Assembly (NCBI GenBank): GCA_005881275.1
Contig: VBEF01000018.1
Coordinates: 1-63,764 of the forward strand
DNA length: 63,764 nucleotides
Source: Chloroflexota bacterium
GTDB taxonomy: Bacteria > Chloroflexota > Dormibacteria > Dormibacterales > Dormibacteraceae
Reading direction: 5' to 3'
The position numbers were made by a program, and so were the translations under genes. Each line of letters begins with the position of its first letter. Within the stretch, counting starts at the first letter, position 1. Positions 22,845 to 31,029 of this stretch are shown here, piece after piece. The notes below the pieces were generated by a model. That model was not told where the DNA came from, did no database searches, and was given only the letters and a program-made list of their open reading frames with translations.

Positions 22845-23376
22845 GCTTTTCGAGGCGTCGCACTTTGGTCTCGTCGCGTTTGGCGCTCATCACCCAGTAA
22901 GAAGCCGTCATTCGATACGACGGAGCCTGTGCCTCGAAAAATTTCCAGGCAGCCTTGTGCTCGCGAAACGCAGCCTCGCTTGGCGGGTCGAGGCCACGCG
23001 AGCGGTTTTCGTACGAGTAGATCCGCGACCGTGCCTCGTCCCTTTTCTCGAACGCCGCCCGTCCGCTCGGGTGGACGAGGCCCAGGCGGTCCAGGTCTCC
23101 GAACCGTTTGATGTTGACATCGCTCCAGATGCTGCCCTTGCGCCGGGGCGTGATCCGCTGCGCCGTTCGGTCATCGCCTAGCGAGTAGCGAACGCTGTCG
23201 ATCCAGCCGAAGCAGAGCTCCTGGTCGACAACGTCCTGCCACGTGACCGACGGACGGCCGGTCCGCTTGCGGTGATATCCGATCCAGAGCTCCGTCGCTG
23301 TCTCGTGGTTGGCTTCGAACCACGCGCGCAACTCGGCGGCCGTCGCGAAGAATTGCACGTTCTCGGGCGTGGGCAT
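22777..23376 (-). CDS. YdeI/OmpD-associated family protein
   Basis: A 199-residue protein of the YdeI (bacteriocin-resistance) family: AAELRAWFEANHETATELWI, DVVDQELCFGWIDSVRY, AQRITPRRKGSIWSDVN and SYWVMSAKRDETKVRRLEKL. Family members are associated with resistance to antimicrobial peptides in enteric bacteria, but the mechanism is unknown. ATG at 23376; 17 bases from the divergent TMEM175 gene. Confidence 0.9.
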   Translation of the reverse strand: MPTPENVQFFATAAELRAWFEANHETATELWIGYHRKRTGRPSVTWQDVVDQELCFGWIDSVRYSLGDDRTAQRITPRRKGSIWSDVNIKRFGDLDRLGLVHPSGRAAFEKRDEARSRIYSYENRSRGLDPPSEAAFREHKAAWKFFEAQAPSYRMTASYWVMSAKRDETKVRRLEKLIEHSRNGVRIPPFGRPTPRSS

Positions 23377-23393
23377 GTCGCGACAATCTACAC

Positions 23394-24041
23394 GTGGCCA
23401 ACGTCCCCAACCGGCAGCGCGACTACAACGAGGTGGCCGGCTCGAGCATCCACAGGCTGGCCGGTCTCGCGGACGGCATTTTTGCCGTCGGCATGACGTT
23501 GCTCGTGCTGGGACTGGCGGTTCCGGCTATGGATACGGTCAAGTCGGAGGGAGACCTGCTGCGCCAGCTCGGTGGCTTGCTGCCGGCCGTTGTCACCTAC
23601 TTCATGAGCTTTTTGACTCTTGGCATCTTCTGGGTAGCTCAACAGACGCAGCTGGGCCGGTTGGAGCGGGCCAACCGCAACTTCACCTGGATCCATCTGG
23701 GCTTCTTGCTGGCGGTCACCTTGATTCCGTTCTCGACGCTGCTTCTCGCCCGGTTCCACTGGTCCAGGGTGGCCCTGGTCGAGTACTGGCTGAACATCTT
23801 CGTCCTCGGATCGGTGCTCCTCGTTGCCTTCGAATACGGTGCTCGGGCCAAGCTGTTTCCCGAAGCTGACACGGCGTCCATAGCGCACCTCACTCGGCGT
23901 CGCGTCATAGGTGCTCAGACCCTGTATCTGCTCGGAATGCTCCTGTGCATTTTCGACACCCACTGGAGCATCGCGGCAATCGTCGCCATCCAGCTCAACT
24001 ACGCGATCGCGCCTCGTATCCCGCTCTTACGCCGCCTCTGA
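23394..24041 (+). CDS. TMEM175/DUF1211 family membrane protein (putative K+ channel)
   Basis: A 215-residue protein with six predicted helices. The first helix has the family signature RLAGLADGIFAVGMTLLVLG, a variant of RxxxFSD found in bacterial TMEM175 channels (here L-A-D replaces F-S-D, which could alter ion selectivity). Bacterial members form tetrameric K+ channels. GTG at 23394. Downstream is a short-chain dehydrogenase, 20 bases on. Confidence 0.85.
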   Translation: MANVPNRQRDYNEVAGSSIHRLAGLADGIFAVGMTLLVLGLAVPAMDTVKSEGDLLRQLGGLLPAVVTYFMSFLTLGIFWVAQQTQLGRLERANRNFTWIHLGFLLAVTLIPFSTLLLARFHWSRVALVEYWLNIFVLGSVLLVAFEYGARAKLFPEADTASIAHLTRRRVIGAQTLYLLGMLLCIFDTHWSIAAIVAIQLNYAIAPRIPLLRRL

Positions 24042-24061
24042 CCCCGGCGCTCGTCAATAGA

Positions 24062-24829
24062 ATGCCCGCTGTGGTACAGGGCGAGCCGCAGCCCCGCGGT
24101 GTGTTGTCCGGCAAGGTCGCCGTCGTCGTGGGAGGCGCCAGCGGGCTCGGAAGGACTGTGGCCAACGCCCTTGCGAGGCAGGGCGCTCGGGTGGTCATCG
24201 CCGATTTCGACTCGGAGCGAATGGAGCGAACCGTGGAGGAAATCCTGGAGCTGGGCATTGCCGACGCGATGGCCCTCTCCACGGACGTCCGCAGCGACGC
24301 CTCGGTGCGCTCGATGGCCGGCGACGCGATCAAGGCGATGGGACAGGTCGACATCCTGATCAACATGGCCGGCGTGTTGCTGGAGGGCCCCCTCGACCGG
24401 ATCAAGCCAAGCGACTGGAAGTGGATGCTCCAAACGAACCTGCTCGGCCCGGTGCGCACGACCACGGCGCTGCTGCCTCACATGAAGGAGCGGCGCTCCG
24501 GCCACGTCATCAATACGGTGAGCGCGGACGGCCCAGCGCTGCACGACCCGCTGACCATCGCGTACGACGCCGGGCATGCCGCCCTCGCCTCGTTCACGCG
24601 CAGCCTGGCGGCCGAGCTCGACGGAACAGGCGTCAACGTGTCCCTTTACTGCACTGGGTCGAAGGGCCCGCGCATAGGCGAGAACACGCGGACGCGCGGC
24701 GTCGGCCGCCTGCTCCATCCCGACAAAGACCTCGATGAAGCCTCCAAGCCTTCAGGTCAGCTGATCGACAGCCTCATCGACGCCGTGCACCATCCGCGCT
24801 TCCTCGTGCTCGCGGAGCGTGGCAGTTGA
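24062..24829 (+). CDS. Short-chain dehydrogenase/reductase-like protein lacking the catalytic lysine
   Basis: A 255-residue SDR. The cofactor loop VVVGGASGLGRTVANALARQ and LINMAGVLLEG are intact, and a serine stands in NTVSADGP. The active-site motif Y-x3-K is instead Y168-D-A-G-H172, and the usual PG after the last core strand is TG (LYCTGSKGP). The missing lysine suggests weak or no oxidoreductase activity; it may bind NAD(P) in a regulatory way. ATG at 24062. It shares a TTGA junction with the Kef-type antiporter gene and may be an NAD(H)-sensing partner, by analogy with KefF/KefG, though those are unrelated proteins. Confidence 0.82.
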   Translation: MPAVVQGEPQPRGVLSGKVAVVVGGASGLGRTVANALARQGARVVIADFDSERMERTVEEILELGIADAMALSTDVRSDASVRSMAGDAIKAMGQVDILINMAGVLLEGPLDRIKPSDWKWMLQTNLLGPVRTTTALLPHMKERRSGHVINTVSADGPALHDPLTIAYDAGHAALASFTRSLAAELDGTGVNVSLYCTGSKGPRIGENTRTRGVGRLLHPDKDLDEASKPSGQLIDSLIDAVHHPRFLVLAERGS

Positions 24830-26571
24830 ACGTACCGACCGACCTTCTCTCGAGCATCGGCATCTGTGTCGGCGCCGCTGCGCTGATCGCAGCGGTCACA
24901 TGGCGCTTCAAGCAGCCGCTGATCATCGCCTACCTCCTGACTGGCGTGATCATCGGGCCCAGGATCGGGCTGAGGTTCATCACCAACGAGGACAGCATCC
25001 AGACGGTCGCCGAGATCGGGCTGATCCTGCTCCTCTTTGTGATCGGGCTCGAGATCGACCTGCGAAAGATGGCCTCCGGCGGCGCCGCGGTCTTGCTCAC
25101 CGGCGCGCTGCAGGTGCCCATCTGCATCGCGCTTGGGCTGGCGTTCTTCGCGGTGCTCGGCGTGACGAACTCCGAGCACAGCTACGCGCTGCTCTACCTG
25201 GCGGCGTGCATGAGCCTCTCGAGCACGCTGGTCGTCGTGAAGATCCTGAACGACAAGTTCGAGCTCGACACTCTGCCCGGGCGCATCACGCTCGGCGTGC
25301 TGGTGATCCAGGACCTCTGGGCGGTGGGCATGCTCGCCGTGCAGCCGAACATCCTGAACCCAAATCTGGTTCCTCTCCTGGGGTCTCTCTGGCGCGGCGC
25401 GGTTCTGGTGGTGGGAGGTTTCGCCCTCTCCAAGTACGCGTTGCCTTACCTCTTCCGCATGGTCGCCAAGGCGCCCGAGCTTGTGCTGGTATCCGCGCTG
25501 GGGTGGTGCTTCTTCCTCGCCGGCGCCGCCAGCCTGATCGGGCTCTCGCGCGAGATGGGGGCGCTGATCGCCGGCGTAAGTCTGTCCACGTTTCCCTACA
25601 ACGTCGACGTCGTCGCCAAAGCCGTCAGCCTCCGCGACTTCTTTGTCACGCTGTTCTTCGTCGCCTTAGGCATGCAGATCACCATTCCCAGCCCGGAGGT
25701 GCTGGGCCTGGCGCTCGCCGCATCTGCGTTCGTCATCGTCAGCCGGGTGGTCGTCGTGCCGATCCTGTACGCGCTCCGGCTCGGTTTGCGGACGAGCATC
25801 GTGCCCGCAATCAACCTGGCGCAGGTGAGCGAGTTCTCGATCGTCATCGCGTCCCTTGGCGTGACGCTGCACCAGATCAACCAGGACGTGCTCACGGTCG
25901 TGATCGTCACCTTTGCGGTGACCTCGGTTGTTTCGACCTACATGATCAACTTCAGCCACGCGATCCAGAGACTGCTGGCCGCCGGCTTCAGGGCTGTCGG
26001 CCTGAAGGACCTGGACGCTGCCAAGGCGGCCAGCCAGGACGGGACAGAACCGCTGCACCAGCCGGTGATCTTCCTCGGTTTCTTCCGCGACACGAGCTCC
26101 ATCCTTTACGAGTTCGAGCACGAGGGCTCGGCCGAAGAGTCGAAGCGCTTCCTGGAAAAAATCCTGGTCATCGACTTCAATCCAACAGTGCTGCGGGAGC
26201 TGCGCCGCAAGAACATCACATGCGTGTACGGCGACATCGCCCACGCGGACACGCTGCGTCACGCCGGGGTCGAGCATGCGCAGCTGGTGGTCTCGAGCAT
26301 CACCGACGATGTGCTGAGGGGCACCAGCAACCTGCGACTCATGAACAGCGTCCACACGCACGCGCCGAACGCCCGCGTGGTTCTCACCACGGACCACATC
26401 CCACAGGCGCTGCGCTTCTACGAAGAAGGGGCCGACTTCGTCTTCATTCCTCGGCTGTACTCCGCGGCGGCCTGCGCGCGGATCCTGCGCAAGGGCCTGG
26501 CGGGAGGCTTCGAAGAAGTCCGCTCCCAAGCAATCGAGCATCTCTCGAAACGACAGGAAGTCCTCGCCTAG
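24826..26571 (+). CDS. Kef-type potassium:proton antiporter with TrkA-N domain
   Basis: A 581-residue CPA2 antiporter. About 12 helices cover 1-390 (PLIIAYLLTGVIIGPRIG, GLILLLFVIGLEIDLRKM, VSEFSIVIASLGVTLHQ). A cytosolic Rossmann domain follows (ILVIDFNPTVLRELRRKNIT, YGDIAHADTLRHAGVEHAQL, VVSSITDD), as in RCK/TrkA-N modules. It would exchange K+ or Na+ for H+ under control of a nucleotide or adduct. TTG at 24826 overlaps the SDR stop (TTGA). Downstream is a paired operator region, so this gene probably ends the operon. Confidence 0.92.
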   Translation: MNVPTDLLSSIGICVGAAALIAAVTWRFKQPLIIAYLLTGVIIGPRIGLRFITNEDSIQTVAEIGLILLLFVIGLEIDLRKMASGGAAVLLTGALQVPICIALGLAFFAVLGVTNSEHSYALLYLAACMSLSSTLVVVKILNDKFELDTLPGRITLGVLVIQDLWAVGMLAVQPNILNPNLVPLLGSLWRGAVLVVGGFALSKYALPYLFRMVAKAPELVLVSALGWCFFLAGAASLIGLSREMGALIAGVSLSTFPYNVDVVAKAVSLRDFFVTLFFVALGMQITIPSPEVLGLALAASAFVIVSRVVVVPILYALRLGLRTSIVPAINLAQVSEFSIVIASLGVTLHQINQDVLTVVIVTFAVTSVVSTYMINFSHAIQRLLAAGFRAVGLKDLDAAKAASQDGTEPLHQPVIFLGFFRDTSSILYEFEHEGSAEESKRFLEKILVIDFNPTVLRELRRKNITCVYGDIAHADTLRHAGVEHAQLVVSSITDDVLRGTSNLRLMNSVHTHAPNARVVLTTDHIPQALRFYEEGADFVFIPRLYSAAACARILRKGLAGGFEEVRSQAIEHLSKRQEVLA

Positions 26572-26583
26572 GGACGTCACCTG

Positions 26584-26649
26584 CCCGGATAGTCCGGACG
26601 AACCGACCTGGGCTAGGGCGCTACCCCTTGATAGTCCGGACTATCCGGG
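26584..26649. promoter_or_regulatory. Pair of operators spaced 42 bp, inside a 16-bp inverted repeat
   Basis: GATAGTCCGGAC occurs at 26588-26599 and again at 26630-26641, exactly 42 bases apart, about four helical turns. The second copy completes the perfect 16-bp palindrome GATAGTCCGGACTATC (26630-26645). In addition CCCGGATAGTCCGGAC (26584-26599) and its exact complement (26634-26649) form an inverted repeat. This lies 45 bases before the MpaB-like gene. It looks like a double binding site for a dimeric regulator not encoded nearby. Confidence 0.6.
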
Positions 26650-26693
26650 AACCCGCCGGGTGGGGGCGTTTGGGTCGGTATCGTGGCGGTGCG

Positions 26694-27557
26694 ATGGACA
26701 CCGCCCGGCTCAGCCCCCTCGAACCGCTGGCCAGGGCTTACCAGCGGGCGGTTCCGGAGCATCCCGCCGACGACGGCCTGTTCGGACCGCGAAGCATCGT
26801 CTGGCGCGTCAACCGCGACCGGTCCTTCCCGCTGGCGGGAATGCGTTCGCTCATGATCCAGGCGCTGCACCCTCTGGCGATGGCGGGGGTGGCCCAGCAC
26901 AGCAACTGGCGGCAGGACCCGTTCGGCCGGCTCGCCGCCACGAGCAGCTACTTGCTGACGACGACCTACGGCGACTCCGCCTCGGCGCTGGCGGCGGCGG
27001 CCTGGGTCCGCAAGATCCACACCCATGTGCGCGGGATCGACCCCGAGACGGGACTGCCCTACTCCGCGGAGGACCCCTCGCTCCTGCTCTGGGTTCACGC
27101 CGGGATGGTCGAGTCGATCGTCACGGTGGTTCAGAGGTACGGGCGAGTGCTGGACGCTGGCGACGCCGATCGCTACGTCGCCGAGATGGTCCGCTTCGCG
27201 GAGATTGTGGGAGTTCCAGCGGAGCAAGTGCCGTCGAGCGTGGCTTCCGTGCGGACCTACATCGAGTCGGTGGAGCTGCGGCAGGCCACCCCTGCTGCGC
27301 GCGACGCGATCGGCGTCGTGCTCGACCCGCCCGACCTGGACGCCGAGATGCGGGACCTGTGGCATGACCTCGCCCAGGTCGCCGTCGGCACGCTGCCGGA
27401 TTGGGCGCGCGAGATGTACGGCTTCGCGGCGCCGCCCGCCGAGCTGATGGAGCGCGAGCCGGTCCGCCAGCTGCTCGGCGCGCTCGACCTGGCGTTCGAG
27501 TCCCTGCCAGGCGTGCTTGAGGCGAGAGACCGCATAGAGCTCCGGATGCGCTCGTGA
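26694..27557 (+). CDS. MpaB/DUF2236-type oxygenase-like protein
   Basis: A 287-residue protein with family features: RSLMIQALHPLAMAGVAQHS, DPFGRLAATSSYLLTTTYGD, VRKIHTHVRGIDPETGLPYS, LLLWVHAGMVESIVTVV. The MpaB/Lcp latex-clearing and DUF2236 proteins bind a b-type heme through a histidine and act as oxygenases or lack known function. Histidines in ALHP, IHTHV and VHAG are the family's conserved ones. ATG at 26694; GTG of the AarF-like kinase overlaps its stop, so the two form an operon. Confidence 0.85.
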   Translation: MDTARLSPLEPLARAYQRAVPEHPADDGLFGPRSIVWRVNRDRSFPLAGMRSLMIQALHPLAMAGVAQHSNWRQDPFGRLAATSSYLLTTTYGDSASALAAAAWVRKIHTHVRGIDPETGLPYSAEDPSLLLWVHAGMVESIVTVVQRYGRVLDAGDADRYVAEMVRFAEIVGVPAEQVPSSVASVRTYIESVELRQATPAARDAIGVVLDPPDLDAEMRDLWHDLAQVAVGTLPDWAREMYGFAAPPAELMEREPVRQLLGALDLAFESLPGVLEARDRIELRMRS

Positions 27558-28951
27558 GCGCATCGACCGACGCCCTCCGACTGTCTCGTGTCAGCCGCGG
27601 CGCCGCGCTCGCGCGCCTTGCCCTCCGCATCGGCGGCCGGTACGCCATGCGTTCGCCGCGGCTGCTGTTCGCGTCGGTGGAACGGCGCGGTGAGCTCCGC
27701 CACGACCTGGCCCTTCGCTCCGCCGACGAGGTCGCCGAGGAGCTCGGCTCGATGAAAGGCGTCCTGATGAAGCTCGGCCAGATGGCGAGCTACATCTACG
27801 ACGACATGCCGCTGACCTTTCGTTCCGCGATGTCCCGGCTGCAGCACAAAGCGCCGCCGATGACCGCAGCGCTCGCCGCATCGGTCATCGTCGACGAGCT
27901 GGGCGACGTTCCAGAGCGCGTCTTCGCCGAGTGGGATCCGCTGCCCTTCGCCGCGGCCTCGATCGGCCAGGTGCACCGCGCCATCACGCGCGACGGCCGT
28001 GCGGTCGCGGTCAAGGTGCAGTACCCCGGCATCGCGCGCAGCATCACCTCCGACCTTCGCAACGTCGGGCTGCTAAAGCGCATCGTGGGCGCCGCGTTCC
28101 CGGGCCTTGATGTGCGCTCGCTGGTAGACGAGCTTGGCGCGCGGCTTCAGGAAGAGGTCGACTACGTCCGCGAGGCCGAGAGCCAGGAGATGTTTGCGCG
28201 CTATTACGACGGCCACCCGGTGATCGGGGTGCCTCACGTCCTGTTCGAGCTCAGCACCTCGCGCGTCCTGACCAGCGAGCTCGTGTCCGGCGCGACGTTT
28301 GACGAGCTCCTGGTCTGGGACCAGCACGAGAAGGACCTCGCGGCCGAGACGATCCACCGCTTCGTCTTTCGCAGCCTTTACCGGCTGCACGCGTTCAACG
28401 GCGACCCGCATCCCGGCAACTACCTGTTCCATCGCGGTGGCCGTGTCACGTTCCTGGACTTCGGGCTGACCAAGCTCTTCACGCAGCAGGACCTGGCGCC
28501 GCTTGTAGATGCCGTCCGCTTCCTCGTGTTCGAAAAGGACTACGAGGCGTTTCGCGCGGCGCTCGAGCAGGCCGGCTTCCTGCGGGCCGGGGCGCCGGTG
28601 CCGACAGAGACGGTGGTCGACCGGTTCGGGCAGTTTTACGGGACGGTCCTGCGGGACGCCCCGATGACGATCACTTCCGCCTATGCCTCCGCGATCGTGC
28701 GCCGCTTCTTCGACGCGCGGGGACCCCTGGCCCCGTATTCGGACGTGCCCCGGGCGTACGTGATCATGCAGCGGATCAACCTGGGGCTCTACGCCCTGCT
28801 CGGGAGCCTGAACGCGACGGCCAACTGGCGGCGCATCGCGGAAGAGATATGGCCGTTCCGCAACGGGCCGCCGTCGACCCCGATCGGCGAGGCGGAAGCC
28901 CGGTGGGAGGCAGGTCGGGCGTCCACAACCCCCCAAAAAGTGAAGAATTAA
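27554..28951 (+). CDS. AarF/UbiB/ABC1 family atypical kinase
   Basis: A 465-residue protein. ABC1 family marks are present: the extension with KGVLMKLGQMAS (KxGQ), the alanine-rich loop LPFAAASIGQVHRA in place of a Gly-rich loop, VAVKVQYPG with the ATP lysine, GDPHPGNYLFH, and FLDFGLTKLF (DFG). UbiB/ADCK proteins support coenzyme Q or other isoprenoid lipid metabolism by ATP-dependent lipid handling. The pairing with an MpaB-like gene recurs in actinobacteria. GTG at 27554. Unusually for UbiB, I see no C-terminal membrane helices. Confidence 0.88.
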   Translation: MSASTDALRLSRVSRGAALARLALRIGGRYAMRSPRLLFASVERRGELRHDLALRSADEVAEELGSMKGVLMKLGQMASYIYDDMPLTFRSAMSRLQHKAPPMTAALAASVIVDELGDVPERVFAEWDPLPFAAASIGQVHRAITRDGRAVAVKVQYPGIARSITSDLRNVGLLKRIVGAAFPGLDVRSLVDELGARLQEEVDYVREAESQEMFARYYDGHPVIGVPHVLFELSTSRVLTSELVSGATFDELLVWDQHEKDLAAETIHRFVFRSLYRLHAFNGDPHPGNYLFHRGGRVTFLDFGLTKLFTQQDLAPLVDAVRFLVFEKDYEAFRAALEQAGFLRAGAPVPTETVVDRFGQFYGTVLRDAPMTITSAYASAIVRRFFDARGPLAPYSDVPRAYVIMQRINLGLYALLGSLNATANWRRIAEEIWPFRNGPPSTPIGEAEARWEAGRASTTPQKVKN

Positions 28952-28987
28952 GAAGCTACAGGCTAAGTCTGCTGGGGGGATTGATAC

Positions 28988-30382
28988 ATGGCGAGTAACG
29001 CTTCGTCCGTCTTGGCGTCCCTGTCGCCCGAGGAGCGTCGTAAACAGATGGTGCGGGCCGTGGTGGCCAGCACCGTCGGCACCTCGATCGAGTGGTACGA
29101 CTACTTCCTGTTCGGCACCGCGGGTGCGCTTGTTTTCGCCAAGCTCTTCTTTCCGAAGTCCGATCCGCTGACCGGCACGCTAAACACGTACGCGATCTTC
29201 TTTGCCGGCTTTTTGGCCCGGCCCATCGGGGCATGGCTGTTCGGCACCTACGGCGATCGCATCGGCCGCAAGGCGACCCTGATCGCGACGCTGCTCTTCA
29301 TGGGCGTGGCGACGTTCTTGATCGGCGTGATCCCGACCTACACCACGCTTGGTTTGGGTGCGGCGTTGATCCTGCTGGCCCTGCGACTCGCCCAGGGCAT
29401 CGGCGTCGGCGGGGAATGGGGCGGCTCTGTCCTGATGGCGATGGAGTGGGGCAGCGCCAAGCGCAAGGGCTTCCTCGGCAGCTGGCCCCAGTTCGGGGTG
29501 CCCATCGGCCTGGTCCTTGCCAACGGGATAGTCGCCTTGACGGTCACCCTTGCCGGTACCAAGGGATTCGAGGCGGGAGCCTGGCGCATCCCGTTCCTGC
29601 TCAGCATCATCCTGGTCGGCGTCGGTCTCTACATCCGGCTCGGCATCATGGAGACGCCCGTCTTCCAGGCCCTTCTGCAGGAGAAGCGAATCGAGCCTGC
29701 GCCTATGCGCGAGGTCGTGCGTCGGAACTGGAGGGAGATCATCCTGAGCGCCTTGCTCAGGCTCCCAGAGCAGGCGCCGTTCTACCTCTTCACGACCTTT
29801 GTTTTCACGTTCGGCGCTTTCGCGACTCCCAAGCTTGGCAAACCGTTTCTCACCTGGGCGGTGAGCGTGGCCGGCCTCATCTCGTTCATCAGCATCCCCT
29901 TGTTCGGCCATCTGTCCGACCGCATCGGACGCAAGAACATCTACATGGCCGGCATCGTGGTGATGGCGTTTTGGGGCTTTGTCTATTTCGGTCTCTACGC
30001 GACCGCTATTCCGCTGGTCGTCTTCATCGTCATCGCGCTTTCGCTCATCCCACACGATATGCAGTACGGCCCCCAGGCGTCCCTGATCGCGGAGAGCTTC
30101 ACTGGAAGGCTGCGCTACAGCGGCGCCTCGCTCGGCTACCAGCTGGCTTCGATCGTCGCCGGCGGCCCGGCGCCGTATATCGCGACGAAGATCTGGTCGG
30201 GCGAAACGTTCTTGCCCGGCAAGAACCCATACATGATCAGCTTCTACATCCTCGCGTGTTGTGTCATCGGATTCGTCGCAACCGTGATGCTGAAGGACCG
30301 CTCCCAATACGACCATACGCGGGAGTACGAGGAGCAGGAGACCGTCGCGGCGGAGGGCATCCGCAAGCCTGCCATGGGCTGA
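28988..30382 (+). CDS. MHS-family MFS transporter (metabolite:proton symporter)
   Basis: A 464-residue, 12-helix transporter. TSIEWYDYFLFGTAGALVFA, the motif A GDRIGRKATLIATLL and GIGVGGEWGGSVLMAMEWG are diagnostic of the metabolite:H+ symporter (ProP/ShiA/KgtP) group. Substrates there are osmolytes or organic acids. ATG at 28988 behind GGGGGG. It is followed by an intrinsic terminator and appears monocistronic. Confidence 0.92.
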   Translation: MASNASSVLASLSPEERRKQMVRAVVASTVGTSIEWYDYFLFGTAGALVFAKLFFPKSDPLTGTLNTYAIFFAGFLARPIGAWLFGTYGDRIGRKATLIATLLFMGVATFLIGVIPTYTTLGLGAALILLALRLAQGIGVGGEWGGSVLMAMEWGSAKRKGFLGSWPQFGVPIGLVLANGIVALTVTLAGTKGFEAGAWRIPFLLSIILVGVGLYIRLGIMETPVFQALLQEKRIEPAPMREVVRRNWREIILSALLRLPEQAPFYLFTTFVFTFGAFATPKLGKPFLTWAVSVAGLISFISIPLFGHLSDRIGRKNIYMAGIVVMAFWGFVYFGLYATAIPLVVFIVIALSLIPHDMQYGPQASLIAESFTGRLRYSGASLGYQLASIVAGGPAPYIATKIWSGETFLPGKNPYMISFYILACCVIGFVATVMLKDRSQYDHTREYEEQETVAAEGIRKPAMG

Positions 30383-30400
30383 GACTGCAAACGAGGAGAT

Positions 30401-30445
30401 GCGCACGCACCCGCGTTAACGCTTTGGGGGCGTGCGCGTTTTCTT
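30401..30445 (+). terminator. Intrinsic terminator after the MHS transporter gene
   Basis: GCGCACGC (30401-30408) pairs with GCGTGCGC (30430-30437) around a 21-base loop, whose ends also pair CCC with GGG, followed by GTTTTCTT. The second arm overlaps the GTG of the following small frame. Confidence 0.75.
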
Positions 30446-30632
30446 CGTCTTCAACATCTTTCTGTGGGTCGTCCTGTTCCTGGCGTGGCTGCCGTACACC
30501 GCGCTGATGGGCCTCGCCGATCCCGTGAGCACCGACGTGCGATTCATTCTCTCCGTCACGGCGGCGCTCCTCATCCTCCAGGGGTTCGTGCGGCACCGCC
30601 GCGCGAGAAGCCGGAAGCAGCTGCTCACCTAG
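30432..30632 (+). CDS. Small two-helix membrane protein
   Basis: A 66-residue protein with two strongly hydrophobic segments (FVFNIFLWVVLFLAWLPYT and STDVRFILSVTAALLILQGF) and a basic tail (RHRRARSRKQ), a composition unlikely by chance in this GC-rich DNA. GTG at 30432 lies in the terminator stem, with a G-rich stretch just upstream as a possible ribosome-binding site. Expression would need read-through or a start inside the hairpin. No homologue recognised. Confidence 0.5.
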   Translation: MRVFFVFNIFLWVVLFLAWLPYTALMGLADPVSTDVRFILSVTAALLILQGFVRHRRARSRKQLLT

Positions 30633-30666
30633 GCGCTACAGTTTCGGCATAGAGCCCGACCCGGTT

Positions 30667-31029
30667 TTGGTCCTGCTTTTCGACGGGACTTGAGGTGTTT
30701 GAACACGCATGGCGCGCTGGGTCCGCCGGCGCGACCGGGCCGGCCGTGTGCTGGTCGTCGCCAACCAGAATTCCGGAGTCCTCGAACGCTACGGCGTCAC
30801 ACGCGAGGAAGCGGACCGCGCCGCCTGGACCGTCGGTCGAAACGGCAGCCGGCTCGAGGGCGCGGCCGCGATCAACCGGGTGCTGAAAGAGCTCGGCGGC
30901 GGCTGGCCGGTGCTGGCAGCGTCTTATCGATTGCGACCGCTGGCGGCCCTCGAAGAGTCTTTCTATCGCTGGTTCGCCAGGAATCGCTCCCGGTTCCACC
31001 GGTTCGGTGTGACACCCGAGCGTGAGTGA
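30667..31029 (+). CDS. DCC-family (DUF393) thiol-disulfide oxidoreductase-like frame with TGA at both motif cysteines (candidate selenoprotein)
   Basis: The frame from TTG 30667 reads MVLLFDGT, TGA (30691), G-V, TGA (30700), T-R-M-A-R-W-V, then an uninterrupted DCC-family body: RDRAGRVLVVANQNSGVLER, LEGAAAINRVLKEL and the closing LEESFYRWFARNRSRFHRFG. The DCC family begins with D-G-x-C-x-x-C-T; here each cysteine is TGA, giving a U-x-x-U layout. A hairpin (CGCGC 30713-30717, GCGCG 30729-30733, 11-base loop containing GU) begins 11 bases after the second TGA, where a bacterial SECIS would be. Reading from ATG 30709 gives 106 residues without the motif. The remainder shows no decay. No sel genes are in the window, so a double-mutated pseudogene remains possible. 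The end overlaps the next gene by 8 bases. Confidence 0.6.

Noticed and set aside
24819-26690. Long plus-strand frame upstream of the MpaB-like gene.
   Set aside because: It overlaps the Kef antiporter gene in another frame and encodes Arg/Ala-rich sequence; the real gene starts at ATG 26694.
30709-31029. Treating the DCC-like gene simply as starting at ATG 30709.
   Set aside because: That start removes the whole redox motif, while upstream codons match the family motif residue by residue apart from the two TGAs.
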